Positions 27,359 to 35,378 of a stretch of DNA of 64,000 nucleotides are shown here, piece after piece (position 1 is the stretch's first letter; each line of letters starts with the position of its first letter). Origin of the DNA: Paracraurococcus lichenis (lineage in GTDB: Bacteria; Pseudomonadota; Alphaproteobacteria; Acetobacterales; Acetobacteraceae). The stretch lies in the NCBI RefSeq assembly GCF_030657435.1, contig NZ_JAUTWS010000035.1, positions 1 to 64,000 of the forward strand, written 5' to 3'. The notes below the pieces were generated by a model. It was not told the DNA's origin and made no database searches. It was given only the letters and a program-made list of their open reading frames with translations. The translations under genes were made by a program, and so were the position numbers.

Positions 27359-27400
27359 GGCGGGCCGGTGCGGCACCCCCGCGCCGGCCCGCCGCATTTT
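27359..27400 (+). terminator. Intrinsic terminator of sucAB
   Basis: A 10-bp perfect stem (27359-27368 with 27384-27393) is followed by GCATTTTC. It starts 16 bp after the sucB stop and ends the sucAB transcript. Confidence 0.75.
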
Positions 27401-27477
27401 CGCGGCAACCGCCGCCCGATCTGCTACACTGCATTCAAAAGGGAACCGGCCCAGCCGGCCCGCCCGGGAGTAGTCAC

Positions 27478-27765
27478 ATGCGTTCCTTCGAAGGCCAGTT
27501 TTCCGACAACCGCCCGCTGAAGCGGACGCGGGAAGAGAAGGTCCGCCTGCTGGCGGAGCTGAAGGAGACGATCCGGACGATGAAGCCGCACACCTCGCCG
27601 GAGCTGCGGACCTCCATCGCCGGCAAGATCAAGGAGCTGGAGGCGGATCTGGCCGCCCCGCCGCCGCCGCCGCGCGAGCGCCGCGTGCCGAGCCACCAGC
27701 AGGACCAGTTCGGCAATGGCCCGCGCGGGCCGCGCCGGACGCCGCGGCCGCCGCGGGACTTCTGA
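27478..27765 (+). CDS. Small basic, proline-tailed hypothetical protein
   Basis: This 95-aa protein has two parts. Residues 14-62 are a predicted charged helix pair (KRTREEKVRLLAELKETIR, then a KIKELEADL helix). The tail from about residue 63 is Pro/Arg-rich (PPPPPRERR, RRTPRPPRDF). A possible -10 TACACT (27425-27430) and the sucB terminator upstream suggest it is a separate unit. GGGAGTAG precedes the ATG. The codon pattern and conserved-looking helix support a real gene, but I recognise no family. Confidence 0.6.
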   Translation: MRSFEGQFSDNRPLKRTREEKVRLLAELKETIRTMKPHTSPELRTSIAGKIKELEADLAAPPPPPRERRVPSHQQDQFGNGPRGPRRTPRPPRDF

Positions 27766-27770
27766 GGGCC

Positions 27771-27791
27771 GGAGGGGGCGCCGCCCCCTCC
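27771..27791. repeat. GC-rich hairpin after the 95-aa gene
   Basis: GGAGGGGG (27771-27778) pairs with CCCCCTCC (27784-27791) across a 5-nt loop. No T-run follows. Such GGAGGGGGC/GCCCCCTCC palindromes are commonly seen between genes in Acetobacteraceae (recalled, not checked here). Confidence 0.5.
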
Positions 27792-27876
27792 AGACCACCC
27801 CCGCCAGCGGGCGAGCGCCCCCTGGACCGGCCTGGGTTTCCCCCACACCATGCCGCCGGCAAAAGGGGGAAACGGC

Positions 27877-28668
27877 ATGCGCCTCAAGGACAAGACGGCC
27901 GTCATCATCGGCGCCGGGCAGAGCCCCGGCGAGACGCTAGGCAATGGCCGCGCCACCGCGCTCCGCTTCGCCGCGGAAGGCGCCCGCGTCCTCTGCGTGG
28001 ACCGCGACCTGGCCTCGGCGCGGGAGACGGCCGGGAAGGCCGGCAACGGCGCCGTGGCCTTCCAGGCCGACGTGCTCAATGAGCAGGACCTCGCCGCCGC
28101 TATCGCCGAGGCCGTGCGGCTCTGGGGCCACCTGGATATCCTGCACTACAATGTCGGCGTCTCCATCGCCGGTGGCGACGCCCCGCCCACCGAGATCACC
28201 GCCGAGGCCTTCGACCGCGTCACCGCCATCAACCTGCGCGGCTTCGTGCTCGCGGTGAAGCACGCCCTGCCGGTCATGCGGCGGCAGCAGGAGGGCGTCA
28301 TCCTCTCCATCTCCTCCGCCGCGGCGGTCGAGAGCTACCCCTATGTCGCCTACAAGACCACCAAGGCCGCCATGCTGGCCTTCACCGAGCAGGTGGCGAT
28401 CCAGAACGCCGAACACGGCATCCGCTGCAACACTATCCTGCCCGGGCTGATGGACACGCCCATGGCGGTCGATACCCGCGTCCGCCACACCGGCAAGTCG
28501 CGGGCGGAGGTGGCGGCCGAGCGCGACGCCAAGGTGCCGCTCCGCCGCCGCATGGGCACCGCCTGGGACGTGGCGAATGCCGCGCTCTTCCTCGCCAGCG
28601 ACGAGGCCGGCTTCATCACCGGCGTCGCCCTGCCGGTCGATGGCGGGCGGCTCGTGCAGATCGGCTAG
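27877..28668 (+). CDS. Short-chain dehydrogenase/reductase
   Basis: This 263-aa SDR is an NAD(P)-dependent oxidoreductase. The cofactor region GAGQSPGETLGNG (from about residue 13) is longer than the usual TGxxxGxG turn, placing it in a divergent SDR subgroup. The N-N-A-G position reads YNVG, and the catalytic pattern is Ser followed by Tyr-x-x-x-Lys in AYKTTKAA. The C-terminus GVALPVDGGRLVQ is typical. ATG 27877 follows AAGGGGGAAA; an ATG 9 codons earlier lacks a site. It stands alone, so no substrate can be suggested. Confidence 0.85.
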   Translation: MRLKDKTAVIIGAGQSPGETLGNGRATALRFAAEGARVLCVDRDLASARETAGKAGNGAVAFQADVLNEQDLAAAIAEAVRLWGHLDILHYNVGVSIAGGDAPPTEITAEAFDRVTAINLRGFVLAVKHALPVMRRQQEGVILSISSAAAVESYPYVAYKTTKAAMLAFTEQVAIQNAEHGIRCNTILPGLMDTPMAVDTRVRHTGKSRAEVAAERDAKVPLRRRMGTAWDVANAALFLASDEAGFITGVALPVDGGRLVQIG

Positions 28669-28832
28669 CGGCCCGGCCCGAAGCCCGGTGCCGGCGCGGC
28701 GGGTCGGCCCCGAGGGGAAGCGGACCTGGACGCCCCGCATTCCCGGCCGAACCCGCATTGCAATGGACGGCGATCTGGGGTCCCCGGGTCAGCGGCAGGC
28801 GGGGCCTGCCGCATCGCAGGTGCCGTTCCCCG

Positions 28833-29123
28833 TTATGCCCCTTCGACGATGCGGATGTCGCGCTCGGCGCCTCCGGCGAGGGCAGCCAGGGCTTCCTGAT
28901 AGGCCGCGCTGTCATGCGCCGCGCGGGCGTGCTCCACGCTGTCGAACTCGATCACGACCGTGCGCTGCATGAGCCCCGCTTCGTAGGTGTGTGCCGGCAG
29001 CCCACGCACCAGGATGCGGCCGCCGGCGGCGACGATCGCCGGACCGCTGAGCCTGGCATAGGCCGCCAGCGCGTCCGGGTTGCTGACCGAACGATAGGTG
29101 GCGACCCAATAGGCTTTGGCCAT
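28833..29123 (-). CDS. DUF1330 family protein
   Basis: This 96-aa protein of the dimeric alpha-beta barrel DUF1330 family has the family features AYWVATYRSVSNPDALAAYA near the start, GGRILVRG in the middle, and VVIEFDSVEHARAAHDS toward the end. The start at 29123 has AGGAAGGAA upstream; the longer frame adds unrelated residues. Function is unknown for the family, which is often stress-associated. It is convergent with the SDR. Confidence 0.85.
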   Translation of the reverse strand: MAKAYWVATYRSVSNPDALAAYARLSGPAIVAAGGRILVRGLPAHTYEAGLMQRTVVIEFDSVEHARAAHDSAAYQEALAALAGGAERDIRIVEGA

Positions 29124-29308
29124 CGTGGGCGTTCCTTCCTCTTCCGCGATGCCGAGCGGCATGCCTCGTGACGACATCACCGCCCCAACGGAAAGGCAAC
29201 TCCGCTGGTCCGGGCCGGGGAGCGGCCGTGGCGGGATGCGGACCGGGCGTCAGGCTTCACAACCGGATCGGGCGGCAGGCGCGCAGCCCGCCCCGCCCGC
29301 GCCGGCGG

Positions 29309-30676
29309 TCAGCCCGGCTGGCCGGTGCATCCCTGGTAGGTCTGCCCGACCAGCAGGCTGGTGGCGAAGGAGATCGGCTGCCGCGGCGCCTCGCCCGTCG
29401 CAGCGGCGTGCTGCATCTCCTGCCACTTGCAGGCGAAGGCGGTCGGGCGATGACGGAAGAGCTCGGTCTTCCGGCCCTCCAGGTCGGTATAGTGCACCGG
29501 CGCCTGCCAGCCCCGGTGCCCCTCCGCCAGCAGCACGACATTGGCCAGCAGCAGCACCGCGCCGAGGCCGAGGCTGCGGACCAGCGCTGGCGGCAGCGGC
29601 AGCGCGACCAGCAGCAGCAGCAGCGCCGGCAGCAGCAGCCGCTCCCCGGGATTGACCACGTTCTGCACCAAGTCGGGCAGCACGGCGAACCCGGCCAGCA
29701 ACAGGGCGGCGGTGGCCAGCACCGGCCAGGGACGCCGCCCCGCCCGGAAGGCCCCGCGCAGCCCGAGCGCCAGCAGCACCCCGAGCCCGGCGGCGAAGAC
29801 GAGGTTCGCCGCAATCCCGGCGCGGTAGAGCCAGGGGCGCAGCGCGGCGTCCCCGCCCTCGAGGAAGACGAAATTGTGGTAGGGCCCGAGCTTGGCGAAG
29901 GTATAGAGCTTGTAGGCGATGAAGCCGAGCAGGCCGCCGGTGCTGCCCGGCTCGGTCGCATTGGCGCCGGCGCCCGCCAGCACGTACCACAGCGTCAGCC
30001 CGGCCGCGGGCAGCAGCCCCAGCACTGCCCCGGCGATCCGTCGCCGCAGCAGGGCGGTGAGGCCGACCAGCAGTCCGAAGGCGGCGAAGACCATGGCATG
30101 GGTGAAGAACAGCGCCAGGCTGAAGGGCAGGATGGCCCGCGCCTGCACCCGCCGCCCTTCCGGCAGCAGCAGCCAGGCACCGAGGATCACCAGGCCGAGC
30201 TGATAATTGGCATAGCCGTTCCAGAACCCGGCATGGAAGAAGACGGCGACCAGCAGCAGGGCGGCGAAGGCGCCGGCCGCCTGCGGCTGGTACCGCCGGC
30301 CGAGCGCGAGCGCGACCGCTGTCGCCGCCGCCACCAACCCGAGCAGGAAGAGCCGCGCCGCCAGTGCCGGCGGCAGCACCACCGACAGCAGCCCGAGCAG
30401 GAGCTGGACCGAGCTGTTCGGGATGGGCGAGGTCGCCAGGTGGAGCGCGCCGACCGGCTCGCCCCGGAACCAGCGCGCCAGCAACTGGCCCTGATAGGCC
30501 CATTCGGAGAAGTCCTGCAGCGGCGGATAGGGGGAGAGCAGGATCGCGCCGGCCACCACGGCGGCAAGGCCGAGGCAGAGGACGGTCCAGGCGATCTCGG
30601 CAGGGGCGGTGGCCGCCGCCGGGCGTGGCCGGGCCGTATCGGTCATCGTCATGCCGGCGTGCTGGAAATGTGCCAA
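29309..30676 (-). CDS. Polytopic membrane protein, GT-C-like architecture
   Basis: This 455-aa protein has about ten to twelve hydrophobic segments after a short cytosolic N-terminus. It carries a periplasmic-looking loop after the first helix (SPYPPLQDFSEWAYQGQLL) that contains an Asp-Phe pair and resembles GT-C glycosyltransferase entrance loops, but no catalytic motif is certain. The C-terminal domain (about 385-455) is soluble with two Cys. TTG 30676 is chosen because GGAG lies 7 nt upstream; ATGs at 30652 and 30646 have no ribosome site. It is divergent from the ACT-like gene. Confidence 0.75.
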   Translation of the reverse strand: MAHFQHAGMTMTDTARPRPAAATAPAEIAWTVLCLGLAAVVAGAILLSPYPPLQDFSEWAYQGQLLARWFRGEPVGALHLATSPIPNSSVQLLLGLLSVVLPPALAARLFLLGLVAAATAVALALGRRYQPQAAGAFAALLLVAVFFHAGFWNGYANYQLGLVILGAWLLLPEGRRVQARAILPFSLALFFTHAMVFAAFGLLVGLTALLRRRIAGAVLGLLPAAGLTLWYVLAGAGANATEPGSTGGLLGFIAYKLYTFAKLGPYHNFVFLEGGDAALRPWLYRAGIAANLVFAAGLGVLLALGLRGAFRAGRRPWPVLATAALLLAGFAVLPDLVQNVVNPGERLLLPALLLLLVALPLPPALVRSLGLGAVLLLANVVLLAEGHRGWQAPVHYTDLEGRKTELFRHRPTAFACKWQEMQHAAATGEAPRQPISFATSLLVGQTYQGCTGQPG

Positions 30677-30761
30677 ATCCTGTCTCCGGAACGGCCTGAT
30701 GCTCCCTCCCTTCTCTGTTGCGCCGCATCAATTTGCCACTGACATGCGCTTGACGGGCAAA

Positions 30762-30778
30762 GCCCTGTACAGCCGGGG
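30762..30778. repeat. GCCCTGTACAG-Y-CGGGG motif, copy 1
   Basis: This 17-nt motif in the divergent region between the membrane-protein gene and the ACT-like gene matches 16 of 17 bases of a second copy at 43710-43726. Its core CTGTACAG is an 8-bp palindrome. Both copies lie in non-coding upstream DNA, which suggests a shared binding site or a small repeated element. Confidence 0.4.
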
Positions 30779-30938
30779 GGTGTCGGCATTAGTATGGTCG
30801 GATGTTGTTCTTCGGTTCCCGCTTCGTCGCGCGAATTACCGGCCCGGCCGCCTGAGCCGCGCTGCCCGGGTGGCGGCGCGTCCGCGCTGCCGGGTCTCCT
30901 TGCCCCCGCCCTTCGCGCCCGAACCGGAGACTTTCCCG

Positions 30939-31205
30939 ATGTCCGACCTCGTCGCTGCCCGCTTCCTCGTCACCGCCGAAGCCTCCCCCGGCCTGCTGTC
31001 GCGCCTGCTGCAGCCGCTCGCCAAGCGCGACCTGACCGCCGATGCCGTCCATGCCGTGCGGCAGGGCGAGGAGGTCCATGCCGAACTGGTGCTGGACGCC
31101 ATGCCGGCCGGGATGGTGCACCTCGTCGCCGGCAATCTCGGCCAGGTCTTCGGCGTCCTCTCGGTCGAGACCGTGCTGCCCGCGCCCCTGCGCGCCGTGG
31201 CCTGA
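30939..31205 (+). CDS. Small ACT-like domain protein
   Basis: This 88-aa protein looks like a stand-alone ACT regulatory domain. ARFLVTAEASPGLLSRLLQPLAKRD fits strand one and the helix after the ligand-binding Pro-Gly turn, EVHAELVLDA fits the middle strands, and the end gives the second helix and last strand. Such domains bind amino acids and regulate enzymes such as acetolactate synthase (IlvN), but no partner enzyme is adjacent. GGAG is 9 nt before the ATG. cydA follows about 100 bp downstream. Confidence 0.65.
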   Translation: MSDLVAARFLVTAEASPGLLSRLLQPLAKRDLTADAVHAVRQGEEVHAELVLDAMPAGMVHLVAGNLGQVFGVLSVETVLPAPLRAVA

Positions 31206-31301
31206 CCGCGCCGGTTTTCGTGACGCGGGGCCATACGGACTGAGGGAACCCCTCCGGTGGCAGGCGGCTAAGCTGCCGTCACGCTGGCGGGGGACCGGAC
31301 G

Positions 31302-32906
31302 ATGCTGTGGGACGCCTTCCCGGATGCGCTGCAGCTCGCACGCTTCCAGTTCGCCTTCACCGTGACCTTCCACTTCCTCTTCCCGGCCTTCACCATCGGC
31401 CTCGCCAGCTACCTCGCGGTGCTGGAGGGGCTGTGGCTCTGGACGGGGCGGGACAAGTACCTCGACCTGTTCCGCTACTGGCTGAAGGTCTTCGCCGTGA
31501 ACTTCGCCATGGGCGTGGTCTCCGGCATCGTCCTCTCCTACCAGTTCGGGACCAACTGGGCGGCCTGGGCGGACCGGGTCGGGCCGATCCTCGGGCCGCT
31601 CATGGCCTATGAGGTGCTGACGGCCTTCTTCCTCGAGGCCGGCTTCCTCGGCGTCATGCTCTTCGGCCTCGGCCGCGTCGGCCGCGGGCTGCATTTCTTC
31701 GCCACCTGCCTGGTCGCGGTGGGCACGCTGATCTCGGGCTTCTGGATCCTGTCCGCCAATTCCTGGATGCAGACGCCGCAGGGCTTCTCCATCGCGCCCG
31801 ACGGCCGCTTCATGCCGGAGGACTGGTGGGCGATCGTCTTCAACCCCTCCTTCCCCTTCCGCTACCTGCACACCATCACCGGCGCCTTCCTGACCACGGC
31901 GATGATCGTCGGCGCGGTCGGCGCCTGGCATGTGCTGCGCGACCGGCACAACGAACGCGCGCGGACCATGTTCAGCATGGCCATGTGGATGGCCGCCGCC
32001 GTCGCGCCGGCGCAGGCCTTCTTCGGCGACATGCAGGGCCTCTGGGCGCTGCACCACCAGCCGCAGAAGGTCGCGGCCATGGAGGGCCACTGGGAGACGC
32101 AGGCCCCCGCGCCGCTGATCGTCTTCGGCCTGCCGGACATGGCGCGGGAGGAGACGCGGCTGAAGCTGGAGGTGCCCTATCTCGGCAGCCTGATCCTGCG
32201 CCACAGCCTGACCGGCGAGGTGAAGGGGCTGAAGGACTTCCCTAGGGATGCGCGGCCGACCAACGTGCCGCTGGTCTTCTGGGCCTTCCGCATCATGGTC
32301 GGCATGGGCGTGCTGATGATCGGCCTCGGCCTGGTCTCGCTGCTGCTGCGCTGGCGCGGGCGACTCTATGACTCTCCGTGGTTCCTCCGCTGGGCCATCG
32401 CCATGGGACCGGCGGGGCTGATCGCGGTGACCTTCGGCTGGATCACGACGGAGGCGGGGCGGCAGCCCTTCACCGTCTATGGCCTCATGCGCACGGCCGA
32501 CAGCGCGAGCCCGATCGCGGCACCCGCGCTGGTCACCTCCATCACCCTCTTCGTCACCGTCTACTTCGTCGTCTTCGGCGCGGGCATCTGGTACCTGCTC
32601 CGCCTCTTCCGCCACCCGCCCCTGCCGGGCGAGCACGGCGCCGAGACCGAGCCGCCGATCCGCACCGCCGGCATCACGCCGGCCCCCTCGGTCGACCCGG
32701 ACCGAGTGCGCGACGCGCGGCCGCAGCCGGCGGAGCGCCGTGACGCAGGCGGGCCGGCAGGCCCGCCGGTTCCGGCCGGCGCCAGCCCGATGCGCCGTGA
32801 CGCAGGCGGGCCGGCAGGCGCGCCGGTCCCGGCCGGCGCCAACCCCATGCGCCGTGACGGGGGCGGGCCGGCAGGCCCGCCGCTCCCGGCCGGCGCGGCG
32901 GAGTGA
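31302..32906 (+). CDS. cydA: Cytochrome bd-type (cyanide-insensitive) ubiquinol oxidase, subunit I
   Basis: This 534-aa inner-membrane subunit carries the hemes of a bd-type quinol oxidase, which reduces O2 without proton pumping. His24 in FHFLFPAF corresponds to the heme b595 ligand. The short Q-loop keeps QPQKVAAMEGHW (quinone Lys/Glu), and GWITTEAGRQPF is the CioA/CydA hallmark. The short loop points to the CIO subgroup. From residue 479 to the stop the tail consists of three near-identical 19-residue units beginning RRD and rich in Gly/Pro/Ala, an addition not expected in this family. GGGGGACC precedes the ATG. Confidence 0.95.
   Translation: MLWDAFPDALQLARFQFAFTVTFHFLFPAFTIGLASYLAVLEGLWLWTGRDKYLDLFRYWLKVFAVNFAMGVVSGIVLSYQFGTNWAAWADRVGPILGPLMAYEVLTAFFLEAGFLGVMLFGLGRVGRGLHFFATCLVAVGTLISGFWILSANSWMQTPQGFSIAPDGRFMPEDWWAIVFNPSFPFRYLHTITGAFLTTAMIVGAVGAWHVLRDRHNERARTMFSMAMWMAAAVAPAQAFFGDMQGLWALHHQPQKVAAMEGHWETQAPAPLIVFGLPDMAREETRLKLEVPYLGSLILRHSLTGEVKGLKDFPRDARPTNVPLVFWAFRIMVGMGVLMIGLGLVSLLLRWRGRLYDSPWFLRWAIAMGPAGLIAVTFGWITTEAGRQPFTVYGLMRTADSASPIAAPALVTSITLFVTVYFVVFGAGIWYLLRLFRHPPLPGEHGAETEPPIRTAGITPAPSVDPDRVRDARPQPAERRDAGGPAGPPVPAGASPMRRDAGGPAGAPVPAGANPMRRDGGGPAGPPLPAGAAE
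32736..32906 (+). repeat. Three-copy 57-bp tandem repeat at the 3' end of cydA
   Basis: Copies begin at 32736, 32793 and 32850, each with CGCCGTGACG and each containing a GC hairpin such as GCGGGCC-GGCA-GGCCCGC. The period is exactly 57 bp, so the reading frame is kept, and each copy encodes a 19-residue Gly/Pro/Ala unit. The third copy runs into the stop codon. The high identity suggests recent slippage expansion. Confidence 0.9.
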
Positions 32907-32911
32907 CGAGC

Positions 32912-33958
32912 ATGAGCGCCGAGACCATCGCCACCATCTGGGCCTTCCTGATCGCCACCGCCGTCTTCCTCTATGTCTGCATGGACGGCTTCGACCTCGG
33001 CATCGGGATCCTCTTCCCCTGGATCAGGGGGCGGCAGGACCGCGACCTCGCGGTCAATACCGTCGCGCCGGTCTGGGACGGCAACGAGACCTGGCTGGTC
33101 CTCGGCGGCGGCGGGCTCTTCGCCGCCTTTCCGCTGGCCTATGCCGTGGTCATGCCGGCGATCTACATGCCGGTCATCGTCATGCTGCTGGCGCTCATCT
33201 TCCGCGGCGTCTCCTTCGAGATGCGCTTCCGCGCCGCGACCGAGGGGCAGCGCCGCTGGTGGGACCGCGCCTTCTCCGGCGGCAGCTACGTCGCGGCCTT
33301 CGCGCAGGGCATCGCGCTCGGCGCGCTGGTGCAGGGGGTGGAGGTGCAGGGCCGCAGCTATGCCGGCGGCTGGTGGGACTGGCTCTCCCCCTTCTCCATC
33401 ATCACCGCGGTGGCGACGGTGGCCGGCTACGGCATGCTGGGCGCCTGCTGGCTGGTCTGGAAGACCGAGGGCGAGATGCAGGACCAGGTGAAGGCGCTGG
33501 GGCGGCTGATGACCTGGCTGACGCTGGGCTTCATCGCGCTCGTCAGCATGATCGTCCCCTTCCTGCTGCCGCAGTTCCGCGCGCGCTGGTTCGACGTCCC
33601 GGCGATCCTCGCCGCCCTGCCGGTGCCGGTGCTGGTCGTGGTGCTGGCCTGGCTGCTGTTCCGCGGGCTGGAACGGGCGGGCCGCAGCACGCCCACAACC
33701 AGCATGGTCTGGCGCGACGCCATCCCCTTCGGCTGCGCGCTGGGGCTGTTCTTCCTGGCCTATACCGGCCTCGGCATCTCCATGTGGCCGTATGTGGTGC
33801 CGCCCGGCATCACGATCTGGGACGCCGCCTCGCCCCGCTCCTCGCAGCTCTTCATGCTGGTGGGCGCGGCGGTGCTGATCCCGATCATCCTCGGCTATAC
33901 GGGCTATGCCTATTACCTCTTCCGCGGGAAGGTCCGGGCGGGCGAGGGATACCACTGA
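32912..33958 (+). CDS. cydB: Cytochrome bd-type ubiquinol oxidase, subunit II
   Basis: This 348-aa membrane subunit of the bd/CIO oxidase is related in fold to CydA but without hemes. It has about nine helices. The family segment FDLGIGILFPW follows the first helix, and WDGNETWLVLGGGGLFAAFP is the typical loop-helix. ATG 32912 has GGAG 8 nt upstream; a GTG at 32903 that overlaps the cydA stop (GTGA) is an alternative. It is cotranscribed with cydA and the small DUF2474 gene. Confidence 0.95.
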   Translation: MSAETIATIWAFLIATAVFLYVCMDGFDLGIGILFPWIRGRQDRDLAVNTVAPVWDGNETWLVLGGGGLFAAFPLAYAVVMPAIYMPVIVMLLALIFRGVSFEMRFRAATEGQRRWWDRAFSGGSYVAAFAQGIALGALVQGVEVQGRSYAGGWWDWLSPFSIITAVATVAGYGMLGACWLVWKTEGEMQDQVKALGRLMTWLTLGFIALVSMIVPFLLPQFRARWFDVPAILAALPVPVLVVVLAWLLFRGLERAGRSTPTTSMVWRDAIPFGCALGLFFLAYTGLGISMWPYVVPPGITIWDAASPRSSQLFMLVGAAVLIPIILGYTGYAYYLFRGKVRAGEGYH

Positions 33959-33960
33959 CC

Positions 33961-34059
33961 ATGGCGCGGCGGCTGCTGTGGTTCGTCGCGCTCTGGGCGG
34001 CGGGGGTGGCGGCCGTCGGCATGGCGGCCTTCCTGCTGCGCGGGCTGCTGCGGCTGTAG
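33961..34059 (+). CDS. DUF2474-type small membrane protein of the bd oxidase operon
   Basis: This 32-aa single-helix peptide reads MARRLLWFVALWAAGVAAVG and then a second hydrophobic run ending LLRGLLRL. The RLLWFVALWAAGV pattern is that of DUF2474 peptides, found after cydB in cyanide-insensitive oxidase operons and regarded as counterparts of CydX. It begins 2 bp after the cydB stop with GGCGAGGG upstream. A role in assembly or stability of the oxidase is inferred from that analogy. Confidence 0.8.
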   Translation: MARRLLWFVALWAAGVAAVGMAAFLLRGLLRL

Positions 34060-34083
34060 GGCGGATCGCCGCACCCGCTCACC

Positions 34084-34110
34084 GGTCCGGCTGCGGCGCG
34101 GTGCCGGACC
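34084..34110. terminator. Hairpin between the cyd operon and the USP operon
   Basis: An 8-bp perfect repeat GGTCCGGC/GCCGGACC (34084-34091, 34103-34110) lies in the 69-bp gap between two convergent operons. It is a likely shared transcript end, although no T-run follows. Confidence 0.5.
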
Positions 34111-34128
34111 AGCCGGACGGGCGCGCGG

Positions 34129-34632
34129 TCAGGTGACCCGATCGAGCTCCCTGTCGTCCAGCCCGCCCGGCACGATCGTCATCGGCACCCGCACCCGGCC
34201 GGCATAGCGCCCGGTCAGCGCGGTGATCAGCGGCCCCGGCCCGCCGCCGGTCGTCGCCGCCGAGGCGAGGACCAGGATCGAGATGCGCGGGTCCTCCTCC
34301 AGCAGCGCCAGCAACTCGTCGCGCGGCTCGCCCTCCCGGATCAGCAGGATGGGCAGGCCGCCGGTGATCTCCTGCACCTGCGCGCCGAGGCCAGAGAGCA
34401 GCTTCTCCGCCTCCTCCCGCCGCTCCTCGGCCATCAGCACGCCGACGCCGGCCCATTCGATCATGCCCACGGGCTCGATCACCCTGAGCAGGGCGACGCG
34501 GCCGCCGCCGTTGCGGGCGCGCAGGCAGGCATATTTCAGCGCCACCTCGCGCTCCGGACTGTCGTCCACCACCACCAGGAAGACGCGGTCCCGCTTCGCG
34601 GTCGCCGCCTTCTCCGCCGCGGTCTCGGCCAT
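34129..34632 (-). CDS. Universal stress protein (UspA family)
   Basis: This 167-aa Rossmann-like USP has the fold start VFLVVVDDSPEREVALKYA (first strand, Asp pair) and the later strand ILVLASAA. The Gly-rich nucleotide loop GGGPGPLITALTG differs from the canonical G2xG9xG(S/T) spacing, so ATP binding is uncertain. It is the last gene of a three-gene operon whose reading frames overlap by single bases. Its ATG shares a base with the preceding TGA. Confidence 0.88.
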   Translation of the reverse strand: MAETAAEKAATAKRDRVFLVVVDDSPEREVALKYACLRARNGGGRVALLRVIEPVGMIEWAGVGVLMAEERREEAEKLLSGLGAQVQEITGGLPILLIREGEPRDELLALLEEDPRISILVLASAATTGGGPGPLITALTGRYAGRVRVPMTIVPGGLDDRELDRVT

Positions 34633-35378
34633 CAGCCCCTCCGGAACAGGACGCTTCCCAGCCAGCCGGCGAAGGCCGCGGCGAGGACGCAGGCGAGACC
34701 GTAGACCAGCGGCTGGCCGCGCGCGACGGTCGCGATGCGGTCGGCCGTGCCCACCCGGTCCACCCGGAAGGCAAGCTCCTGCCGCGCGACTATCCGGCGG
34801 GAGCGGACCAGCAGCACCTCCACCTGGTAGTCGCCCGTCGGCACCGCCGCCGGCAGGGGCAGCCGCACATAGAAAAGGCGCGAGCCCTCGATCTCCACCG
34901 CCTCGGTATGCTCGAGCCAGAGGCCCGAGCGGCGCTCAAGCTCGAGCAGGGCGGCGCGGAAGCCGGGGTTGCGGGCGCCGGTGCTCGTCAGCGGCAGGGC
35001 ATCGAGGCCGATGGCGTTCCGCTGCCGCTCCTCCTCCGGCAGGATCTGCCAGGCCGGGCGGGTGCCGGCGAGGACGTAGTAGCCCGGCACCTCCGGGAAG
35101 CGGGCGGAGGGACCATTCACCCAGACCAGGCCGGCGACCGAGACCTTGCGCCGCACCACCACCGGCCGCGTCGGGCCGCGGGCGACCACGATCACCTCGT
35201 CCCCGCCGGGGCCGATCGGCTGCTCCGTGCTGCCGAAGACGACCAGCGAGGCACCGGTGAAGCCCGTGGTCACCTCGATATCGGTCCGCGACAGGGCGGC
35301 GACCAGCGGCAGCTCCTGGCCCGGGGCGCGGGCCGGCAGCAGCCAGAGGGCTGCGAGCAGCAGCAGCCAGCGGCGCAT
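34632..35378 (-). CDS. TIGR02186 family protein (signal peptide, C-terminal membrane anchor)
   Basis: This 248-aa envelope protein has an N-terminal signal peptide (MRRWLLLLAALWLLPARA), a periplasmic beta-rich domain of about 200 residues (SRTDIEVTTGFTGASLVVFG, VVVRRKVSVAGLVWVNG), and one C-terminal helix (about 222-243). This is the layout of TIGR02186, a family repeatedly found beside TauE/SafE-type exporters, as here. The function is unknown; a periplasmic accessory role for the exporter is inferred from linkage. Its start and stop both overlap neighbours by one base. Confidence 0.8.
   Translation of the reverse strand: MRRWLLLLAALWLLPARAPGQELPLVAALSRTDIEVTTGFTGASLVVFGSTEQPIGPGGDEVIVVARGPTRPVVVRRKVSVAGLVWVNGPSARFPEVPGYYVLAGTRPAWQILPEEERQRNAIGLDALPLTSTGARNPGFRAALLELERRSGLWLEHTEAVEIEGSRLFYVRLPLPAAVPTGDYQVEVLLVRSRRIVARQELAFRVDRVGTADRIATVARGQPLVYGLACVLAAAFAGWLGSVLFRRG

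Noticed and set aside
30774..30795. TAGTAT at 30790 as a -10 for the ACT-like gene
   Set aside because: No -35 match at a suitable distance upstream could be found.
32736..32906. CRISPR-like array
   Set aside because: The repeats are contiguous with no unique spacers, lie in frame inside cydA, and no cas genes are present.
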